This document shows positions 1 through 10,299 of a stretch of DNA of 64,000 bases, one piece after another (the stretch's first letter is position 1; every line of letters starts with the position of its first letter). The notes below the pieces were generated by a model that saw nothing but the letters and a program-made list of their open reading frames with translations, did no database searches and was not told where the DNA came from. Source of the stretch: Symsagittifera roscoffensis (taxonomy: Eukaryota > Xenacoelomorpha > Acoela > Convolutidae). The stretch covers positions 58,050,312 through 58,114,311 of the forward strand of contig NC_087066.1 of assembly GCF_963678635.1 (NCBI RefSeq), written 5' to 3'. The translations under genes and the position numbers were made by a program.

Positions 1-232
1 GGGAAGATGTCGTGAATCAAGTCTGATGTTGCTATTAACTTGGCTAGTATGCGTATAACATTTTTAGTTTGTAGCAGTGGCCAAAGCAATTGAAGTGCGT
101 TGATGGTGTTTAGTTCTTCTGTGCCTACTGCGAATTCATGAGTTGTGTTTTGGATTAGGTTGTAAATTTTATGATTATATTTAGTGTTATGAATAAATGC
201 TAGTACAGGTATTCGATAGGTTGTATGAATTC
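1..232 (-). pseudogene. Continuation of the post-env ORF in another frame, cut by the window edge
   Basis: After the stop at 200-202 of the 528-codon ORF, a different minus frame stays open from about 232 to base 1. It gives a Leu/Ile/Asn/Thr-rich stretch of about 75 codons without a stop and with the same composition as the ORF before it. This fits one longer reading frame broken by a small indel near 205 to 235. It could also be a separate ORF; the left edge prevents a decision. Confidence 0.4.
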
Positions 233-1786
233 ATGCGGGATAATGAAGGGTCTTGATTCTTCATCATTGAAGTTCTTCGTGATGGGACAGAATATATACA
301 TTTGGGTAACTGGGTCGTAGTTGCGGAGGATGCCGTAGAGGTTAGTATTTTTAAGGCAATATGTAAAATTAAGAAAGAATGGTGACGTGTATTTCGAGTT
401 ATTAAACTGAAAACGGTGGTGGGATTGTCGTGATGGTGTGTGTAAATCAAAATAGTTTTGTATAAAACGATAATATGTGTAAGTGTGCGTTTGTTTAGTG
501 CGTAACATTATATCGTGGGAACAGTGCAAATCGCGTTCCTGTGGTGAAAGAAAGTGAAAGGTTAGTGAAAATAACTGAAATTTATCATAGAAGCTTTTAT
601 ATGCTTGTATGTCAACTATTGCTTCTGAAATTATATGATCGTGCTTTTTATCAAAATTATTAAGTGTAAATAGGTATGATGTTTTAATTAAAAAATTTTT
701 GGTTAGTTGCGGGTTTGCAAAGCGGTCTTCGTCTAAAAATTGATCTTGGTTAGGACGGATGATATTATGATCGTTGTATTCAATTGAGTAATCGTTAGCT
801 CGGGGTGCGGTGAATGTTTTAAATAATTTTTTATATCCAACGTATGTAAATTGTCGAGGTGTTAATGATGTGGTGAGTTTATATAGTATATTTATGTTTC
901 TTTCGATATTTTCATTAGTATTAGTGAGTGGTAGATAAAGGGGGTTAGTATAGGTGTAGTAAGCTGTCCAATGAAGTGTTGGCATTAAAACGTGCTCATT
1001 AACAAAATTTCGTGTTTCCTTAGTAGTGGTAGAAGTATTTAAGGTATACTGTGGAAATGAGGGTAGGGTTATTTGAAAGTAATTTTTTGCGTTTGTGTGA
1101 TTTGGGTGGTTGATATATTCTCTGGCTGTTCCGGGTTTGGTTGTAAATGGGTCATTTGGGAATTTTCGTTTAAAAGTGCGGTAAGCTCGGTTAGTGCTGT
1201 TAGGTGTTTCGGTGGATGTGGATGATTGAGCTAATGATGGAGTGTAATCTGAAAGTGGTGTAGGTGTTTGTGGATTTGAGGATGTTACTGTTGATGATAG
1301 TTGATGTATCGTAAGAGTGTGGGAGTATGTTAATTGTTGTTGTAGTGTAATAAAAATGTCAAGTTCTTTGGAAATTTGAATGTTATCTGCGGAGTTATTA
1401 TGGGATCTGTCGGAATTAAATGGAGAATAGGTTGGGGTTACTAGGGAAGCGTAAGAAGGAGTAGAAAGGGATGGGAGAGGATGACTGGTTTGGATGGGTC
1501 GAAAGGGGGGTTTTGAAAAAGCTGAAGAGTTGGTCTGGGTATGGGTTGAGGGAGATGGTTCGGAGTCTGCGAATTCGTCGGGAGTTTCTACATCGGAGTT
1601 GTTAAATTGTGAGATGGTGTGAAAAACTGAAATATCTGAGTTAGTATCAGAATTCATGCTTGATGGTATATTAATAACTGGAGAATCGGGTGGCGGGAAA
1701 ACAAAAAGTGGGATAATTGGGACTTGAGTTTGGAGGTTGGCTGGGTGGGAACTTGAGCGATGGAGGGATCCAATTTGTCGGCTCAT
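200..1786 (-). CDS. Unrecognised 528-residue ORF downstream of env
   Basis: An uninterrupted ATG-initiated frame, the longest in the window. The first ~210 residues are Ser/Thr/Pro/Asn-rich and look disordered. Residues ~210 to 528 are mixed and globular-looking, with many aromatic residues and few cysteines. No signal peptide or membrane segment is visible. Its ATG shares the bases ATGA with the stop of the frame upstream, and a TAG lies three codons before the ATG in its own frame. I recognise no family. Position suggests an accessory or structural ORF of the retroelement, or the 5' part of a longer ORF, since a coding-like frame continues beyond its stop toward base 1. Its integrity contrasts with the broken gag, pol and env around it. 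Confidence 0.6.
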   Translation of the reverse strand: MSRQIGSLHRSSSHPANLQTQVPIIPLFVFPPPDSPVINIPSSMNSDTNSDISVFHTISQFNNSDVETPDEFADSEPSPSTHTQTNSSAFSKPPFRPIQTSHPLPSLSTPSYASLVTPTYSPFNSDRSHNNSADNIQISKELDIFITLQQQLTYSHTLTIHQLSSTVTSSNPQTPTPLSDYTPSLAQSSTSTETPNSTNRAYRTFKRKFPNDPFTTKPGTAREYINHPNHTNAKNYFQITLPSFPQYTLNTSTTTKETRNFVNEHVLMPTLHWTAYYTYTNPLYLPLTNTNENIERNINILYKLTTSLTPRQFTYVGYKKLFKTFTAPRANDYSIEYNDHNIIRPNQDQFLDEDRFANPQLTKNFLIKTSYLFTLNNFDKKHDHIISEAIVDIQAYKSFYDKFQLFSLTFHFLSPQERDLHCSHDIMLRTKQTHTYTYYRFIQNYFDLHTPSRQSHHRFQFNNSKYTSPFFLNFTYCLKNTNLYGILRNYDPVTQMYIFCPITKNFNDEESRPFIIPHEFIQPIEYLY

Positions 1787-4404
1787 TTTGGGCTAAAAAA
1801 ATGATTATTTTGAGACTGAAAAGTGGTGGTATGAGGTTGTTCGATAATTTGTTCATATGTATTATCATTTTGTGAATGATTTGTCATCATGTGTTGAATG
1901 GGACTTTGTATTGTATTTGGTCTGAAATTTGGACTATTTGTGATTGCTAGGTTTCGAAAATTTCGGGGAACTAATGATAATGGATGGTTTTGTGGTAGGG
2001 TTGGTATCTGTGGTGCTGTAGGTGTTGTATCTACATTATTATGTTCTTCGTCATATGTGTTTGCTCTTGTGGATATTTTTGTATTATATTCTTTTATTTG
2101 TGCATCTAGAAGGATTTTATTGATTGATGATGAGAAAATTCCAAAAAATCCTGCAAATAATATACGTGCTATACTTGCTTGGCGGTTCACTTGTTTGTGT
2201 ATAGCGCATGTGTTATATATTTTTTTTAACAGTGAGAAAAGAAATCCTATAAAATTAAACATAGCATATAAGATAGTTAATCTTTCTAAGATGTAATAGG
2301 GCCATCACAGAAAGGCGAGAATTTCATTTTTTAAGGTTACAAAACTGAAAATATTTATGGGTGAAATATCTTGTGGTCTGTATTTTTCACCGTTTAAATA
2401 TATGTAATCTTTAATATCCTTAAAATATCCGCTGTAGTCTTGTGTATAAATGTCTGCAAATCCTGCGGTTTCGGCAAGTTTTCTTAAATTGTGGTCCATT
2501 GATTGTCGTTGTATTGTGTCCATTTGTGTTAGTAATTCTTGAAATTGTTGTGTTCTAATGTGATGTTGTATATCAGATTTAGAATATATTCCAATTGATT
2601 GTTTATCAATATTTGGGTTACGAGCGATAGCTCGGATGCTTTTTGTTGAAAACTTTTTTAGTGGTTGCATCAATGTAGGATACGGTGCAAGTAGGTAGTA
2701 TTTATCTTCGTCAGGTTTTAATTGTACGACATTGTGGCTATTTTCTGATCCACATGGGACTGCGGTATCCCAAAAATATGTTCGTCTTGAAAGTGTATCG
2801 ACAAAATGTACTTCATTTTTGTAGAATATGGGAATTCTTTTATAACAACGTTTATCTTCAAAAACATATAATGGTGATACTTTTTTGGTGCAAGTATAAA
2901 ACCATAAAATGTTTCCTTCGTAACCAAGAAAGTTTGATCTATTTCCTGATAAAAATATCCTGCGCAGGGTATTTTTAATACTGCTAATGCGAGTGATTGT
3001 AAGATTTGTGTTCTTTCTAATTCGCATAGTTGATGAAGTGTTTCTAATTCAGAAAGTGACATTTCTTGGAAAATTCTACTAATTGTGTACTCTAATTTCA
3101 TATCTTATGAAAGTAGGTGCTATTCATTAGTGATAATTCTTGTAAACGTGTGCTTTTACTATCGTATGGTGTTAGCTTTCCACCAGGGTTACCTGTGCTT
3201 TTATAGAGGTTAACTGGGACGTATGATGTGCCTTCGTTAATAGGGTGAGTTGTTGCGTAAGGGTCAAATTTTTTTTTTCCAGTGGTCATGTCGAAACTTT
3301 TTTCGTATTCGACAAGTATTTCAGAGTTTTGTGTTTTATAAAGTGGATTGCGATATTTACATGCAAATTCTGTTTGTGATAGATTTGAAAACGTGTCAAT
3401 TTATTTTCTATATCATGAATGTTTTTAAAATCAGTGCTTTGTTTGTGAGACGGGTTCACTTGTTCGTATGGAATTGATTCAATCAAGTATTTTTTATGAA
3501 ATTTTATCATTCGAGCGTGTATTTTTGCTACTTGAAATGTTGTGCATGTATCTTCGGGAAACCGAAATATTGTTGCTTGGGTTCTTGTTGTAGGATCACA
3601 ATAACCTTGATCATTTTTGCAAGGCAATCTTATTCTCTGATAGATCATGGTGTTATCAGTTAAATCTCGTGTGAGTGTCATTTTTTCAAGTTGTATTTTC
3701 CAATCAAAAAACATTATTTCTTGATATCCTTTATTTTTTGTATCTGCTTTGCAATTTGAGGGATCATTGATACCTATATGAGGTATCCAGTGTTTATCAT
3801 TTAGATCGTATGTCAATCTTCCGTGTGCGCCATTATATGGGTCTTTTTTGTGTAATTGAACATGTCCTTGATATCGTTCAAGTTCTGCTTGATGTACAGA
3901 ATCGGCAAAGACTTGAAAATTTACTATTTTACTGTCTGTGTTTTTAATTTTTGTTAGATTTAGTCTGTGTAATTCGTTTTTACAATCGTCGGGGTTTAGA
4001 TGTAAAAGTCTTTCTATGTTACTCTGGTAAAATGATTCATGATCAAGTCGTTTTTTATTTCCGTTGGAAACTTGTGAACAATGTACTTTCTTTTCGGAGA
4101 ATGTTGCTGTAAATTTATATCTTGTGACTGTTGTTGCTCGGGCTTTTGAATACAATGTTGCTATTACATTTGTATTTACTATAGCTTGTGGTTCTGTTTC
4201 GCATTGTGTTGTTTGATTTATTGCATACTTGTGTAGTGTTTTTTGTTCGTTTTCTTCACAATCATAGTGTGTTACTAATAAATCCTGAGGTCCTGTGCGA
4301 AGAGATGGATTTGTGTTTTGGTCGGAAAATATTAGAAAAAGGATGTGTTGAAATGTTAATAATTTTAGAATATACATGTGTATGATAATCCGGAGTATAT
4401 CCAA
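1783..4404 (-). pseudogene. Envelope glycoprotein-like gene of the retroelement, frameshifted
   Basis: A broken membrane glycoprotein gene. The 5' part (4404 to about 3380) encodes a Cys- and Asn-X-Ser/Thr-containing ectodomain after a hydrophobic leader. The downstream parts (about 3380-3100, 3100-2950, 2950-2305 and 2304-1783) lie in changing frames. The last two are the same frame, separated only by a TGA at 2305-2307. Just after that stop comes a hydrophobic membrane segment (about 2280-2200), then a second hydrophobic patch and a ~100-residue Asn/Pro/Thr-rich tail. The general layout (paired cysteines near the N-terminus, a cysteine-poor C-terminal half with a Cys-Gly-Ser before the stem, one anchor) recalls the glycoproteins of negative-strand RNA viruses that some metazoan LTR elements have acquired. 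That assignment is by impression, not by search. At least three frame changes and one nonsense codon mean no intact product. Confidence 0.6.
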
Positions 4405-5470
4405 TTGTGTTTTTTGTATATCTATCGTATTTATATATTACTTCAGTTGTTATAAATGGTGGTGGTAGCGATTGAGCTTTTATTTTTGGTGGACTTAATG
4501 GATAGGGGTGTTGTACAATATTATTAAGTTTGACTGTTATTTCAAACTTTAATTGAAGACTGTTTTGTTGGAGTATTTGAACGTTATGTAGTCGAATATC
4601 TTCGTGGATCTGTCTATATTGTAATATCTTGTCTATATTGTAATCTTTTGAGTGCCCAACTGTGGAGTCGGTGGCTCTCGTGATGTTGTCCGAATAATGG
4701 GGGAGGTGCTACGAATGTGTTCCAATCGAATCGTAGGGGTATATTCGTTGATTGTTCTCTGTATCGAGCATCGAGGTTATTTGGAAAATTTAGGGGGGAA
4801 AATGATGGTGATATTTGACTTATTGATGGTGTCGAGGGGAGTGATAATGTTTCTGGTAGGGATGATAATGTTGTATCTGAGGAAATATCTATTGGTTCAT
4901 TTACTAAGTTTGGTTCTCCTTGTGAGTAAGGTTGTGTTGTCCAATATGGTAGTCGTTCGGTGGTGTTGGGGGGGGGGGGGGGTTAAAAGGATTTTCACGG
5001 ATTTGTTGGGATGTTGGCGTTGAACCTAAATAGTCTGAAGGGAGATTTGATGTGTTTTGTTGTGAAGTGAGCGTAGGAGTGTCTGGTAATGTAATACTAG
5101 AGACTTCTGAGATTGACGGTGTTGGGGATTGAGGTATGTTGAAAGTAACTCTGGGAGTTTGAAAATTTCTATTTCGTCTTGGGTGTATAATTTGTCTATT
5201 GACTTCAACTTTATTTTGATTTTGACTAATAAGTCTTATTCGATTTAAATCTTGTGGTAATGTGGGGTACAAATTATATGTTGGTTCACTTAGAGATGCT
5301 TGTCGCTGAACCAGTTCTAGTGGTTCGGATAAGCGGGCGTGTCGTTCTTCCAAAGTGTACGGGTTATCTTGAAAAGAAATGCGTGTGGATGTTTGGGGGT
5401 TTTGGGTAGTATTAGGTACGATTGGGTTTTCTTGGGAAGATGTCGGTGAAGACTGTTTGTTGGTGGTTGG
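4404..5470 (-). pseudogene. Pro/Ser/Thr-rich ORF between pol and env, broken
   Basis: The frame is open from 5470 (just after a TAA) to 4904, about 188 codons. It is rich in Pro, Ser, Thr, Gln and Asn and ends near a G-tract at about 4970-4982 that reads as a run of prolines. Beyond it, coding-like but frame-shifted sequence continues to 4404, where it meets the envelope leader. A direct repeat of a 16-bp string beginning tgtctatattg at about 4611-4645 is one of the lesions. No start ATG is evident at the 5' end. It may be a distinct structural ORF or the N-terminal part of the env polyprotein. No family recognised. Confidence 0.4.
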
Positions 5471-5507
5471 TTAGCAATTTTGGAAATGTGTCCGATTAAT
5501 CTGTTTC

Positions 5508-5603
5508 TTAGTGGGAAGATTTATGTTTATTGTAATATTCTTCGATGAAAAGAATTAAAAGGATTATTGCTAAGGCGATTGTGACTATTGCTTTTTTACA
5601 CAT
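5508..5603 (-). CDS. Tiny single-membrane-segment ORF (31 aa)
   Basis: An ATG at 5603 opens 31 codons: a short basic start (MCKK), an 18-residue run of Ile/Leu/Ala/Val, then an acidic and basic tail. It resembles a small single-pass membrane peptide. It overlaps the end of the next upstream small ORF by 19 bases in another frame. Chance is possible because the strand is AT-rich. Confidence 0.3.
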   Translation of the reverse strand: MCKKAIVTIALAIILLILFIEEYYNKHKSSH

Positions 5604-5695
5604 TTGCACATAGTCATAATTAGGGATGATGAAAATGTGATGAAAATTATGAACAGTAAAAAAATATCTGTTCCACTAAAAATTGTTCGTATCAT
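5585..5695 (-). CDS. Tiny hydrophobic ORF (36 aa)
   Basis: An ATG at 5695 opens 36 codons with a central hydrophobic stretch rich in Phe, Ile and Leu, then a Cys-containing basic end. It lies between two other hydrophobic mini-ORFs in the pol-env gap and overlaps the one downstream. No family recognised; could be chance. Confidence 0.28.
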   Translation of the reverse strand: MIRTIFSGTDIFLLFIIFITFSSSLIMTMCKCVKKQ

Positions 5696-5781
5696 TTATA
5701 TAGACTTTGAATTATCGTACCTGTGAATGTGGTCAATGATTTGGGAAAGTTGGAGATATATTTCAAATAGGGAGTAGAAAA

Positions 5782-5934
5782 TTAAAAAATATTGCAAAAC
5801 ATTATTAAAAGGATTATTAGGGCTTCAAAAGTTTCAGTAAAAAATATTAGCAAAAGTTTAAATAGAATGAAAAATTTTATGAAAAGGTTTATGATTATAT
5901 TTTTCAAAGTATCGACTGTTAAAGAGAGAAGCAT
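5782..5934 (-). CDS. Small very hydrophobic ORF (50 aa)
   Basis: An ATG at 5934 opens 50 codons ending in TAA at 5782. About two thirds of the residues are Ile, Leu, Phe, Met or Val, in two blocks split by a Thr-Glu-Thr-Phe-Glu turn, so a hairpin of two membrane segments is conceivable. A T-rich reading strand also yields hydrophobic codons by chance, so confidence is low. Confidence 0.28.
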   Translation of the reverse strand: MLLSLTVDTLKNIIINLFIKFFILFKLLLIFFTETFEALIILLIMFCNIF

Positions 5935-6853
5935 TTACGAAATGATTCGTTCGTCGAATATTTTTTGAACTTCTGGGTCGAAATTCAAGTGTGGTCGGAT
6001 TATTTATTGATTTTTTGACAAGTGGGTTGAGTTTTGTGAAAAATTGTTGGAAGCTGACTTTATGGTGCTCGGGAGGTCTTCTTTGCCTTTTTTTTGTTGG
6101 GTAATCTGGGGTATTTTTGAATTATTTCTACTTTAGGCCAAATGATTATAGTCCTTTCTTTACTTTAGGCTAATTTGCCATTTTTCGTTGGAGGGTTTTT
6201 GAGGTCTAAGTTGGGAAAATATTGTTGATCTTTGCATTATTAGATAGGGGAGGGTTGTTATATTATGGTGGTGTTTATTTTAGTTGTCAAGTCTTAGCGA
6301 GTTGCTTATTTTTGACCTGGAGGTTGTAAAGTTGTAGTTGTAGATATGCCTGGGGGTTAATATCTATCGGCTAGTAGGTTTGGGTTAGAGATATTGAAGG
6401 TGACAGATTTGAGTGAATCCTATTGGCTGAATTTGAACTAGATTTGTTGCGTATATTTCAGCATGTTATCTTGAAAATGTGAAAGTTCAAAATGATTTAG
6501 AGGTGTGCGAATTATTGACTTTAAAATTAAAGTTGTTTTTGAAATTCAACTTTCTTTAATATTTTAGATTGTGGGATGAATGTTTTGTAATTTTTACGTG
6601 GTTGATTTCTAAGTCGTGATGATTCTTTGTGTTCTGATTTTATTATTTGTTCTTGTGGTAAGATTTTTTAAATCATTTTCCTGTTTTTTTTTCTTTTTGA
6701 GATATTTTTGGGTCTGGTGTTTTTATATTTTTATGAGTTGTGTTTTGTTTTTGATTTTGTTTATGATAAATGTCGTCATGTACATTTGTTTCTTGTTCTG
6801 TATATGTATTGTTTTGAATACTTTTAAACCTGTAAAAGAATATAATTGAGTTA
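5935..6853. other. Gap between integrase and the small ORFs
   Basis: About 0.9 kb of retroelement sequence without a convincing frame. It has a short direct repeat of ctttactttaggc-like text near 6127-6170. Hydrophobic frames near 6616-6915 look like chance products of T-rich sequence. It may carry an env splice acceptor, but none can be picked out reliably. Confidence 0.4.
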
Positions 6854-8070
6854 TTATACGCGTAATGCGTATTCTTTTGGGTAGTAAGGTAATAAATTGT
6901 TACGATGTTGAACAATTTCTGTTTTAGTTGAATCTGTGAAATTGTATGTTACTTCAGTGGGTTTGGCAATTATTTGCTATGGTCCTTTTTGAAGTGATTG
7001 TAATTTTTTGAAGATTCTTTTTTGTGTATTAAAATTAGGTATTAGGACAAATGTTCCAATTTTTAAATCTGTGGCTGGCATAAAACGTGAATTAATTTGG
7101 CTGTTAATGTTTTGCCTTTGTAACAATTTCTTTGTTACTTTTTGGTAGATTTCATTGTGCTTTTTATCTCTATTTAAAATCCATTCGGTATGTGTGCCAA
7201 AGGCTAATTTGAGAATTTGTGGGTGATGAAAATGATCTTCATCATGTGTGTGTAATGGTAGATTATAGCATTATTGAATCTTTATTTGGTTTGCAATGAC
7301 CTTGTGCGTTTTTGTGAGCATTTGCTGTAAACGTAATTGGTTTTCTTGGTTTTTGATTAAAAACCATTTCATATGGTGACATTCCTAAAGTTGTTGTTAT
7401 TTGTGAATTGTATGATAAGGGGAAAAAATTTAAATCTGCTGACCATTCTGTGTATCGTCTATCATTTCCATTAATGATACATCTAAGATATTCTTGTAAT
7501 GAACGGTTCATACCTTCGACAAAACCGTTTGGCCAAAGTGCATGAGATATACGTGGTTTATGTTTAATGTTGTATAAGGTGCATAGTGTGATAATTTCAT
7601 TATTGATAAATTCTGTACCGTTGTCGGAAACAAGGATTTCGGGTAATCCGAATTTAGCTATCCAGTGTTCGTAAAGTGTTGTGTAAGCATAATAAGCATT
7701 ACAATGTGGTACTGAGTTGAGTGCTACATAGTGCGTGAATGCATCAACAATGACCATAATGTAGGAATTTCCTTCAGAGGATGGTGAAATTGGTCCTTTT
7801 GTGTCGAATGAAATTCTATGGTTGAAATATAAACTTTGTCCTTTAAAATCTTGTTTCTGTGCTATTTGTTTTTGATTTGGATAAGGTTTGTTCAATTGAC
7901 ATATTATACAATCATTGCATAATACTTTTATCCAAATTGGGCATTTGGAAAATAAAAACTTTGTGTGAAGTTCGAGTATGTTTTTTCTGATCCTGAATGT
8001 CTTTTTGTATTTTGTGTATGGGAGATGTTAAATGCTATCAGTATCATACTTAAGGGGAGACAGGGAACTT
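6854..8070 (-). pseudogene. Integrase domain (HHCC, DDE core, GPY/F-like tail)
   Basis: Joins retroelement DNA to the host genome. The N-terminal zinc-binding HHCC domain lies at about 8060-7890, with a Cys-x2-Cys-x2-Cys stretch near 7900 and a frame change near 7945. The catalytic core (7895-7263, 210 codons open) shows the DDE triad context: DTKG, then SDNGTEF, then a NGFVEGMNRS helix. The C-terminal part (about 7262-6854) is a basic, chromatin-facing module resembling the GPY/F domain. Its GP is followed by TAG (6977-6979), where the family has an aromatic residue. The pol frame ends with TAA at 6854-6856. This is the best-preserved part of pol but is not intact. Confidence 0.88.
7263..7895 (-). 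CDS. Integrase catalytic core, open segment
   Basis: A 210-codon open stretch carrying the rve-type core. The first Asp lies in SFDTKGP near residue 30, the second in VSDNGTEF near residue 90, and the Glu in NGFVEGMN near residue 124, giving the D,D(35)E spacing. It ends shortly before the GPY/F-like tail. A stop at 7263 cuts the frame although similarity continues, so it is a fragment of a larger polyprotein, not a stand-alone gene. Confidence 0.85.
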   Translation of the reverse strand: MNKPYPNQKQIAQKQDFKGQSLYFNHRISFDTKGPISPSSEGNSYIMVIVDAFTHYVALNSVPHCNAYYAYTTLYEHWIAKFGLPEILVSDNGTEFINNEIITLCTLYNIKHKPRISHALWPNGFVEGMNRSLQEYLRCIINGNDRRYTEWSADLNFFPLSYNSQITTTLGMSPYEMVFNQKPRKPITFTANAHKNAQGHCKPNKDSIML

Positions 8071-9137
8071 TAGAATCATCTAATTGATATTCTAAAAGAT
8101 CTGTATTTTCATTGATTGTTGTATTATTAAATTTTCGGAAATATCGGAGGAGTGTTTTGTTTCCTAAAATTGTGGTATCAGCTTTTGCTGGTTTTGTTTT
8201 ATATTTGTGCCATGATTTGAGTTGTATAATTACTGGGTCAAAATTTTGGTATTGTTTTAAAATTTCAAGATTATTTTTTCTGTTGGTGGGAGAAAAATAT
8301 TATCAATTTCTAGTTTTGATAGGGGAATTGTGTCAAGTGGGAGGTTAAAAATTTTATTTATTGTGTATTTTGAATCATTGGTTTGTGGTCCTGATAAGTT
8401 TATTTTATCGGTCAAATTTTCTTTTTCAATTAACGGAAAAAGGTCTTTTTTATGCGTTTGTTGTTTTATTTTCTTTTGTTGAGTATTATTTTTGTCCATT
8501 GTGAGTATGGAATTGTTTTAAAGGTAGATGTACCTAATAAACCAACTTCATAGTGATTATTTTGGCAATCTAGGTAGAGTGGAAAATGTTGTAGAATATT
8601 TATTTGTGATTGATCAATCTCAGTTTTTACTGCGTATTTGCATTCTAATCGGGGCGATGTTTCATCTTTTGCGAGATCGAATTTGATATTGTTTGGTATT
8701 TCAACTGTAATTTTTCGTGTGAGTATTTCAGGTGGCGTATTTCTATTTAATGTATCAGGTAATGCAAGGTTTTTTCCTGCTGTCCAAACTAAATGTAAGT
8801 GGGAATTTCATTAAAATCGATTGGAATCTATAAACTCTATGATTGGGATTTGATTTTTGTGTGAAAAGAAATATAATTGGTTTATGATCTGTAAACAAAA
8901 CTGTTGGGTGTTTTGATCCAAGTATCAGAAATTTGTATTCTGTAAGTGTGTATATTATAGCTGTACATTCTCTCATTAGAGTAGAGAGTCGTAGCTCGGC
9001 TTGTGTGAATAATCATGAATTGGCTGATATAAGATATAACCACTATGTGATTGTAATAATGCTGCGCCGATGCCAAAGTTTGAAGCATCGCACATTGCAT
9101 AAAATGGTTCGTTTGGATCTGGAATTGTGTTTGAAAT
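8071..9137 (-). pseudogene. RNase H domain and linker to integrase
   Basis: RNase H of the Ty3/Gypsy RT_RNaseH type. The RECTAIIYTLTEYKFL helix and FTDHKPI strand (8976-8755) are clear. The frame then changes near 8790, where the remaining family-like residues continue. The Glu- and Lys-rich stretch at 8499-8257 is the connector before integrase. At least two frame changes break it (near 8800 and 8990). In an active element this domain degrades the RNA of the RNA/DNA hybrid. Confidence 0.78.
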
Positions 9138-10060
9138 TTAATCTGTCAAAAGTTTTTCAATTTCTTCAAATCGTGTTTGATGTTCAGTGGTCCATTCAAA
9201 ATTATTTTGTTGTCTGTGGATGTTATAGAAAGGTTTTAAGTATAATTGCATTTTGTAAACATACTTACTTAAGAAATTCAACATTCCAAGGAATTCTTGG
9301 ATTTTCTTTTTATTTGTAGGTGGTTGAAGTTTTTGAATTGCATCAATGCGTGATTTTAATGGAGTGATAGGGTTTCGTTCAATATTATGTCCTAAAAATT
9401 TAACGCGTGTTAGGAAGAAATGTGATTTATCGGGGGCTGCTTTCAGATTTTTGTTCTGAAGTATTTTATGATACTGTTCCAAAACTGTAAACATTTTGTC
9501 TTTAGTTTGTGATTGCATGAAAACATCATTTAAATATGTGATTGCGTTTTTCTTGAGTATTAGTGGTCTAAAAATTTTACTCATGAAAGCTGAAAAAGCT
9601 GCTGGTCCTATGGATATTCCATAGAATAATCGATTAAATTCGTATTGTTGATATCCAATAACAAATTGTGTTAATCATCGTGATTGTTCATCTAGAGGCT
9701 ATTGATTGTAAGCACTATTCAAGTCTGCGGTTTTGAAGTACTTACCATTTATCTTTGTTAAGATAACTTGTATTGGTTCAATGGGCCAATTACATTTTGA
9801 TTCGTCAATTAGTGAATTGAGGTATCTAGCGTCTAAAACTATTTTTAGTGATTCACCTTTTGCTAGGTTTGGTTCACCTTTTTATTCACTTTTTGATTCA
9901 CCCTTTGAATGATTCACATTTTGAATGATTTTTCTTTTGAATGATTCACATTTTTCTAGGGTAGATGAAGGTATTACCTTTTGGTTGTTCTTCTTTAATT
10001 ACAGGTAATATAATTTCGTATTGTTCTTAAATATCAAGTAATCTATTTACCTTGTCGTGT
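9138..10060 (-). pseudogene. Reverse transcriptase domain, active-site Asp replaced
   Basis: The palm, thumb and connection are readable. The 148-codon open segment 9584-9138 holds the active-site strand as YLND (near 9545), where YxDD is expected; AAT replaces GAT for the first catalytic Asp. Then come KCHFF/GHxI-like and FLGMLNFLSKYV strands and the WTTEHQ connection typical of Gypsy pol. The fingers lie at 9850-9600 in a frame interrupted by TAG at 9699-9701. N-terminal to that the sequence dissolves into a GATTCAC-rich simple repeat (9850-9957). This copy cannot polymerise. Confidence 0.86.
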
Positions 10061-10299
10061 AAGTGAATCGGTACTTTACTTGCTCTTTGCTTTTTGAAAA
10101 CAGCGTCAGGTTTTAATAGAAGGTGTAGTGATAAACTAATTTTTCCCAACGTCAAATTTTGATGTTGCGTAGACTGTTGAATATTTTATCAGTTGTTTAG
10201 CAAATTTGTCAAATATACTTTGCGTTATTTGTGAATGTTGAAAATTAAACATTGTTAAAAATTTTTGTTGTTTTTTTTGTATAATTTGTTATATTAAAT

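Noticed and set aside
3098-3289. ATGA stop/start overlaps in env read as coupled translation of separate genes
   Set aside because: Family-like coding in the 3289-3098 frame already begins about 90 bases upstream of its ATG, and the 3101 frame is the same glycoprotein after an indel. Frameshifts in one gene explain it.
6616-6915. Hydrophobic ORFs of 77 and 80 codons on opposite strands
   Set aside because: T-rich sequence gives Phe/Leu/Ile codons by chance, and no frame is favoured.
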